The notes under the pieces: generated by a model
Seen by the model: the letters and a program-made list of their open reading frames with translations, nothing else
Told to the model about the DNA's origin: nothing
The model's database searches: none
DNA from: Burkholderia cepacia
Lineage (GTDB): Bacteria > Pseudomonadota > Gammaproteobacteria > Burkholderiales > Burkholderiaceae
Direction of reading: 5' to 3'
DNA length: 64,000 nt
NCBI RefSeq assembly: GCF_001718835.1
Contig: NZ_CP013443.1
Coordinates: forward strand, 2,790,001 to 2,854,000
Translations under genes and position numbers: made by a program
Shown: piece after piece, positions 59,189-64,000 of the stretch
Layout of the letters: the number at the start of each line of letters is the position of its first letter
How positions within the stretch are numbered: position 1 is the first letter of the stretch

Positions 59189-61972
59189 TCAACTGGTCTT
59201 CTTGAAAAAGTTCACGACGAACGACTCGAACTGGTTGCCGCTGAGCGGCGTCAGCTTGCCGTTGCTGTCGGTGACACCCTTGACGACCTGGCCCGAGGCG
59301 GTCCGGACTTCGCCCTCGAAGCCACTGACCGGCTTCCCGTCGGACGCCCTCACCAGTTGGGGCACGCGGCCGAGCGGCGCATTGTCAAAGGTCGGCAGGT
59401 CCGCACTCATGCTCGCGGCGCCGCCCCACTGGTGGCCCGCTGCCTTGACGACGAAGTTGCCGGGACAGCCCAGTTCGATATCCCCACCGTGCAGCTTCAG
59501 GTACGCACCGCCCGAGGTGACGAACACCACCTGGTCGCTCGCCGTGCCCGCGAGCTTGCCGCCCGCGGCCGTGAGCAGGATGTTCTTCGCCGAGTCGATC
59601 TGCGTGTCGCCCGCCTGGCTCTGCAGCCTGACCTTGCCCTGGTTGGCGATGGCGGAAAAATCCTCGGACTGCGCGAATACCGAAACACCGTGCCCCGCAT
59701 GAAGGTTGATCCGTTGGCCGCCCGTCACCTGGACATGCTGCTGCGCCACCTGATCGATGTTCCCGCCCGCGTAGGTCACGTGCGTCTTCGGCGTGACGTT
59801 CACGGAGCCCGACTGCGCACCGAAGGCCATCAATGCCTGCGAACTGCCCGCGCCTGATGTGCCCTCGCTCCCGGAGCCGCCACCCGCCTGCCAACCCTTG
59901 AATGCAGTCGCCACCGCGTCCTGCCCGGCCGTGTCGGCCGCCTGCCCGCCGTGCTGGCCTGCGTAGTCGCCGAGCGACTTGAACAGTTCCGTGCACTCGC
60001 CCAGCAGTCTCACCAGTTCATCGCGGTCAAGCTGATTGCCGCTCGCCTGCGAGCGCGCATAGGTCGTCAGCAAGATGCCCTGCGCGGCCCGCAGGGCGGC
60101 CGCCGCGTCCGTGCGCAGTTCCGCACCCTCACCACGGGCGGTTCCCTGGCCGTTCTCGCGTGGGTGCGTCAGGTACCCCAGATTCAATTGGGTAAAGCCA
60201 TGCTCACTGGACAATTGAGCACTGATCTGCGAGGGCGTATCGTCAAGACGCAGTTGATTGTGCCGCTGGCCTTTTATTTCCTGCGAACGCATCCCCGACA
60301 GGTAGCGGTTACCCGGCAGGTCCCCTGTCCGGCTGAACATCGCCGCCGGCATGTTGCTGCCGTTGCTGAAGACGCCCGCCACATACATCCGGTCAGGATC
60401 GCCATTGGCAAAATCAAGCTGCACTTCCATGCCCTTGCGCAGGACGGTCTGGCCGCCGAACGTGTCGCCCGCCCAGCCGCCGAGCACGCGCACCGAGGCG
60501 CTGTCGCGCGGCGTGCCGCTCGTGCCGGCGCCGTCCGCGTGGTCTGCCGCATCGAGCCCCTGGATCTGCACGTAGATGTCGCCGCGTTCCGTGCAGTACA
60601 CCTCCTCGCCATCCGGCACCGTCACCACGCCCGTGATCGGATGCACACGCGGCAGGTGGACGCGCGGGTCGTACTGCGGCGTGAGCGGCGTGCTGCGCGG
60701 CACGCCGCTGAAGGTGTTCTCGTAGCGGCTCGGCGCGGTGCCGTCGAATGCGGCCGGACGCACGGGCGTGTCGACCGACACCGGCGGCTCGCCGAACGCC
60801 CAGCGGTTCGCATCGAAGAGCGCCTGCGCGCGTTCGTTCAGGTCCTTCGGCAGATTGTTCTCGCCGCGGTGATGCAGCGACGTGATCATGATGCGGCGCT
60901 GCGCCTCCGGCAGCCGGTCCAGCTCCGGATGACCCGTCACCGCGACCCAGCAGCACACCCCGAGGTCGCGCACGCCGCTTGCGCCGTTCGCCCGCACCGA
61001 CGCCGCGCTGTGCGCGGCCACGATACCCCGCCCCTTGCGGTCATAGTCGGCCCACGACTCGGCCATGTGCGGCGGATCGAGCCGCACATCCGACAGCAGC
61101 TGCGCAAGGTCATTGCCGGCCGCCCCCTGGTCCACGCGCGTGCTGCCCTGGATCTGGTCCATCCGCGCCTGTTCGGCATTCCAACTGGCCCGCCGGATCG
61201 AGCCCGGCACCAGTTGCCGGCCCATGCACAGCAGCGTGAGCGCATCGCGGGCGCCCGTCGTGGCATCGGGTCGGTAGGCTACGGTGCCCGCCTTCGCGCG
61301 TTCGAGCTTCATCGTGTTGTCGAACAGCACCAGCGAGTGAAACGGCTTCCGGCTGTTGTCCGCACCGGCCTGACCGCTGCGCACGAACCACGAGATCCCG
61401 TCGCGGCGGCACAGGCGGCGGATGAAATCCGCGTCCGACTCCTCGATCTGCAGCGTCTGCTCGCGCACCGGGTACTGCGACCGGTCGAGCAGGGACACGT
61501 CGAGATCAAACGTGCCCGCCAGCGTTGAACTCCGGCTGCACCATTCCTGCACGAGTGACTGGACGATGTCCACCACGCTCAGGTTGCGGAAGATGCGGAA
61601 ATTCATGCGCCGCTCGAGCACCGACAGGCCATCGCGCATGACCAGCCTGTAGGACGCGAGCCCCCCGTCGGATTCGCCCTCGTACGCATCAGTGACGATC
61701 CCGCAGACCGGCTGCGCATCGCCACGGTCCGTCATCATCTGAACCATGACGGGCTCGCCGAGGAACGTTTCGAGCGGGATGCCGGCCGTGGTCGAGATGC
61801 AGGCAAGCTGCCCCTCGATGCCGCCGCACAGCGACTCCTGGATATCAATGCGCTGGACCAGCAGCAGGCCGTCGAGGTCGTCGCGCCGGCTGCACCAGTA
61901 GAGGCGAAAGGGCCGGGCTTCCTGCGACGGCAGGGCGCCGGCAAATACGCGCGGGATGACGGGAGAATTCAT
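59189..61972 (-). CDS. vgrG: T6SS spike protein VgrG with DUF2345 and a transthyretin-like C-terminal domain
   Basis: A 927-aa protein. The gp27-like head starts about residue 20 (FRLYWCSRRDDLDGLLLVQR, ADFIRRLCRRDGISWFVRSG). The gp5/OB part has GIVTVPDGEEVYCTERGDIY and GWAGDTFGGQTVLRKGMEVQ, with FSNGSNMPAAMFSRTGD. The DUF2345 needle (about 690-850) has HVTYAGGNIDQVAQQHVQ and a repeat-rich beta-helix. The last 65 residues (LVRASDGKPVSGFEGEVRTA, GVTDSNGKLTPLSG) form a transthyretin-like domain, the element that recruits Tle3 via Tla3 in Pseudomonas VgrG2b. It is the first gene of the island operon. Confidence 0.93.
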   Translation of the reverse strand: MNSPVIPRVFAGALPSQEARPFRLYWCSRRDDLDGLLLVQRIDIQESLCGGIEGQLACISTTAGIPLETFLGEPVMVQMMTDRGDAQPVCGIVTDAYEGESDGGLASYRLVMRDGLSVLERRMNFRIFRNLSVVDIVQSLVQEWCSRSSTLAGTFDLDVSLLDRSQYPVREQTLQIEESDADFIRRLCRRDGISWFVRSGQAGADNSRKPFHSLVLFDNTMKLERAKAGTVAYRPDATTGARDALTLLCMGRQLVPGSIRRASWNAEQARMDQIQGSTRVDQGAAGNDLAQLLSDVRLDPPHMAESWADYDRKGRGIVAAHSAASVRANGASGVRDLGVCCWVAVTGHPELDRLPEAQRRIMITSLHHRGENNLPKDLNERAQALFDANRWAFGEPPVSVDTPVRPAAFDGTAPSRYENTFSGVPRSTPLTPQYDPRVHLPRVHPITGVVTVPDGEEVYCTERGDIYVQIQGLDAADHADGAGTSGTPRDSASVRVLGGWAGDTFGGQTVLRKGMEVQLDFANGDPDRMYVAGVFSNGSNMPAAMFSRTGDLPGNRYLSGMRSQEIKGQRHNQLRLDDTPSQISAQLSSEHGFTQLNLGYLTHPRENGQGTARGEGAELRTDAAAALRAAQGILLTTYARSQASGNQLDRDELVRLLGECTELFKSLGDYAGQHGGQAADTAGQDAVATAFKGWQAGGGSGSEGTSGAGSSQALMAFGAQSGSVNVTPKTHVTYAGGNIDQVAQQHVQVTGGQRINLHAGHGVSVFAQSEDFSAIANQGKVRLQSQAGDTQIDSAKNILLTAAGGKLAGTASDQVVFVTSGGAYLKLHGGDIELGCPGNFVVKAAGHQWGGAASMSADLPTFDNAPLGRVPQLVRASDGKPVSGFEGEVRTASGQVVKGVTDSNGKLTPLSGNQFESFVVNFFKKTS

Positions 61973-62413
61973 GGCATGCCCTGGATCGCGATCACTGATT
62001 TTTGTTTGTTGGAAAACGCTTCCCGCTCATTCATGCGAAATGCTCAAACGCATAAATAACTGAAAACGCAATGAATTAAGCTCGCGAAATTATCAAATCG
62101 TTAGGCACCCTGTCAAACAAATGACATAGAAGAGTTGCGGTGACGTTAAATAGACAAAGCAGGGAAAATCGGAATCGGAATTTATTGCTTGAAAACCTGT
62201 GATTCGGTAATTATTGCGTGATTTTTGAGGCACTCCGGAGACTGGCGCAATCGCGATTTCAGTCACCGCTGCGAGTCTTCCCGCTCCGCTTTATCCGGCG
62301 ACATTCAAGACGACCCCAGCCACTTATAACTCCTGCAAGCCATGGACAAGACTTGCGGTCTCGCTGGCACGCCCGTGCGCTGGCGTCTTTATCCCTTTGC
62401 AGGAGGTTTTTTT
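61973..62413. other. AT-rich divergent intergenic region upstream of vgrG
   Basis: About 440 bp without a convincing gene. 61990-62230 is markedly poorer in GC than the surroundings and is the likely promoter region for the vgrG operon (and possibly the divergent small ORFs). No clear sigma-54 or sigma-70 site was identified. Confidence 0.6.
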
Positions 62414-62590
62414 ATGATCACTTCCCCGTCGAACATCTCGCAGCCTTCACGCCGACGCCGTCCATTTTTTGCGCCGCGTGTATTTCGCGAGCGCGGGCAC
62501 GAGCCGCAACGTGCCCAGGAAAACCGCGCGTCACGAACCGCTGCCGTAGACATCGGGAAGCCAATCAGGCAGCCTGTCTGTCCAAAGTGA
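62414..62590 (+). CDS. Small ORF of unknown function with a strong ribosome-binding site
   Basis: A 58-codon frame (ITSPSNISQPSRRRRPFFAP onward), rich in Arg, Ser and Pro. The ATG follows a perfect AGGAGG at 62401-62406 after 7 nt. It ends 16 bp before the next ORF. No family or membrane segment is recognised. The strong SD is the main reason to report it; it may be a leader for the following gene. Confidence 0.4.
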   Translation: MITSPSNISQPSRRRRPFFAPRVFRERGHEPQRAQENRASRTAAVDIGKPIRQPVCPK

Positions 62591-62606
62591 CTGGTGCCGA
62601 GCGCAA

Positions 62607-63155
62607 ATGAGCAGATCCGACGACGCAGCGAATTCGAAGGTGTCACCAGAGCAGACCACTATGGACGCGGCAGCCAAGGTGCTGCGCGCGGGCATTTGGC
62701 TCATCCGGAACGGGTACGGGAAGATGATGCTTCTACCCTACGCCGCCCCTTCGGGCTGCGCATGGCGGTGCGAATTCCACCCTGTCGATCGACCAGGTAA
62801 GGCGCTCTACCGGTACTCGACCAGCAGCAAAGCGAAGTACCTCGACAATCACTGCGGCGGCCCTATCCGCTCGGACGTCTCGGCGAAAGCACTGGCGCAA
62901 GCGATCATGAAAGGTGTACCCGACGACATCAAAGCGGCGTGCGAGGGAGATGCCTCACCGGAAACGCTCCGCTGGCTCGAGGGACTCGATACGGCACTCG
63001 ACGCCGGCTTCCTGCCCGAGGCGTTCCGTGAGGACACCGAGGATTACTCACAGTGGGAACTAATCAGCCTGACGCGAGGAAACGGCGAGCCGATTCCGCC
63101 TCAACCCGGATATGTCAAACCAGGCGCGCAGCGCAGCGTTGCCGGTCGCGACTGA
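62607..63155 (+). CDS. Hypothetical protein, 182 aa
   Basis: A soluble protein with no signal peptide. Features: AAKVLRAGIWLIRNGYGKMM, GCAWRCEFHPVDRPGKALYR, then YSTSSKAKYLDNHCGGPIRS and an acidic end with DTEDYSQWELISLTRG. I do not recognise a family. Codon use is normal for the genome, and the frame has no long overlapping competitor, so it is likely real. It lies between the T6SS island and tRNA-fMet. Confidence 0.68.
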   Translation: MSRSDDAANSKVSPEQTTMDAAAKVLRAGIWLIRNGYGKMMLLPYAAPSGCAWRCEFHPVDRPGKALYRYSTSSKAKYLDNHCGGPIRSDVSAKALAQAIMKGVPDDIKAACEGDASPETLRWLEGLDTALDAGFLPEAFREDTEDYSQWELISLTRGNGEPIPPQPGYVKPGAQRSVAGRD

Positions 63156-63399
63156 CGCAACGGCGACGGCCTGGGCGGCCTGTTGAAGATTACATCCATT
63201 CACCAGCCGGATCTCGCCGAGCAGATCTCGGATAAAAACGAAGGTGGATTTTTGACGGGCGAGGAATTGCTGAACGGACTTGCACGCCAAAAGTTGGAAA
63301 AGATGGTCGAACCGGAGCCACAACTCGGTCCAGTATGCGAACGCGTAGCATCACAGCAAACAACGTTGAGTCCGCAACGTTCTCGTCAGGACGATTCGT

Positions 63400-63428
63400 T
63401 TGACGCGGTGCCGGGGTATGAGTACAAT
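63400..63428 (+). promoter_or_regulatory. Sigma-70 promoter of tRNA-fMet
   Basis: TTGACG (63400-63405), a 17-bp spacer and TACAAT (63423-63428), 6 bp upstream of the mature tRNA start. This is nearly consensus, as expected for a stable RNA. Confidence 0.85.
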
Positions 63429-63434
63429 TCGCGC

Positions 63435-63511
<77 letters not shown>

Positions 63512-63517
63512 ACACCG

Positions 63518-63551
63518 AAGCCCGCCATGCGAACGCAAGCGGGCTTTTTTG
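63518..63551 (+). terminator. Intrinsic terminator after tRNA-fMet
   Basis: A stem AAGCCCGC / GCGGGCTT with a 12-nt loop, followed by TTTT and a further T-rich stretch. Confidence 0.85.
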
Positions 63552-63704
63552 TTTTTGTCCGCGGTAACCTGCTGCATGCCCCGTTTCGCGGACATGTAAT
63601 GACATCGGCCAGAAGCGAGCCCCTGTGCCGGCAACCAAAGTCCTCGTGGAGCCGCGCAGGCATCACCATTCCACGACACCCACGCGGCCCATCACTCCAA
63701 CGCG

Positions 63705-64000
63705 TTACTGCACGACCGCGCGCTTCACGTCATCCGACGCCCGCCACACGCGATAGCGCACCTCGAAACCGTCCGGCACATAGACGACGAGCGGCAGGCG
63801 GCTGTTGTAGCGCAGCAGCTGGCCATCGCCGCGCACCTGCACGAACCGTTGCTGCGGCGCCTGGCCCGGGCACGCCATCAGCGTCGAGGCCGGCCCCTTC
63901 ACGTCGGTGAGCTGGTAGTACGTATAACCCCAGCCCTTCACGTCCTCGGCGGTCAGCTCGCCGCCGAACCACTGCTGGTTGCAGTCGGTCTGCAACGTCT
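63705..64000 (-). CDS. eco: Ecotin (serine protease inhibitor), C-terminal part; continues off the window
   Basis: A periplasmic inhibitor of trypsin-like proteases. The visible 98 residues include QTDCNQQWFGGELTAEDVKG and WGYTYYQLTDVKGPASTLMA followed by CPG. They match the second half of ecotin, with the reactive-site loop STLMACP (P1 residue Met), the disulfide Cys pair and the late LLRYNSRLPLVVYVPDGF. It ends RYRVWRASDDVKRAVVQ. The signal peptide lies outside the window. Confidence 0.93.
   Translation of the reverse strand, partial: TLQTDCNQQWFGGELTAEDVKGWGYTYYQLTDVKGPASTLMACPGQAPQQRFVQVRGDGQLLRYNSRLPLVVYVPDGFEVRYRVWRASDDVKRAVVQ

Noticed and set aside
51191..62000. T6SS island as an integrative element using tRNA-Arg as attachment site
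   Set aside because: No integrase gene and no duplicated tRNA 3' end were found at the other side of the island; proximity alone is not enough.

Overview
The window looks like a stretch of a Burkholderia chromosome, most likely Burkholderia cepacia complex. GC is very high throughout the housekeeping parts, and the gene content is typical of that group: a PHA depolymerase with a Cys nucleophile, parE-parC, htpG-ubiC, a PACE efflux pump, a BenE transporter and type VI secretion (T6SS) genes. No rRNA or CRISPR array was seen. The species call is inference from gene content only.

Layout. 1-24.5 kb is core-like. It holds the start of purT, a META lipoprotein, a giant FtsK, a lactonase and GH15 pair, phaZ with a TGCA-rich operator-like inverted repeat, a TetR regulator, an rnfB-nth couplet, a DMT exporter, two small cytochromes c, a MoxR/vWA pair (the MoxR gene has an apparent 1-nt frameshift), benE, transaldolase, a VOC protein, and an SSF monocarboxylate permease with its DUF3311 partner. 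24.55-26.4 kb is a small accessory insertion: an IS256-type 5' remnant, a decayed partial copy of the neighbouring deoxyinosine glycosylase gene, and a DUF1016/PD-(D/E)XK nuclease gene. 26.4-29.4 kb is an htpG-ubiC-glycosylase operon with overlapping genes behind a good sigma-32 promoter. 29.6-31.1 kb is an AT-richer accessory patch: a broken DUF2778 (Tlde1-like) gene, a lysozyme-like/LysM protein, and an overlapping small secreted four-Cys protein that looks like an effector-immunity pair.

31.2-51.3 kb returns to core-like genes: a MocR regulator, VOC and EamA proteins, an aminotransferase-RidA-PhzF operon, a GGDEF-EAL protein, a chromate transporter, a divergent PACE/LysR pair, a CopD-like membrane protein, parC and parE (with an inverted pair of DnaA-box sequences just upstream of parE), an Uup-type ABC-F ATPase, a DUF4399 protein, rubredoxin and tRNA-Arg(CCT).

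51.4-62 kb is a T6SS effector island transcribed on the minus strand: vgrG, then a Tle3-like lipase, a DUF2875 (Tla3-type) protein, PAAR, a complete orphan tssF, and a second DUF2875 gene. Between and after these lie recombination scars: a 51-bp piece of tle3 and a PAAR/DUF2875 hybrid stub. The island appears to have grown by tandem duplication of an effector module and then partly collapsed. Two unknown plus-strand ORFs, tRNA-fMet with a textbook promoter, and the 3' part of an ecotin gene close the window.

The most interesting material is the T6SS island, in which tail spike, tip, baseplate subunit, lipase and duplicated adaptor sit in one operon-like run. Next come the effector/immunity-like pair at 30-31 kb and the DUF1016 insertion.
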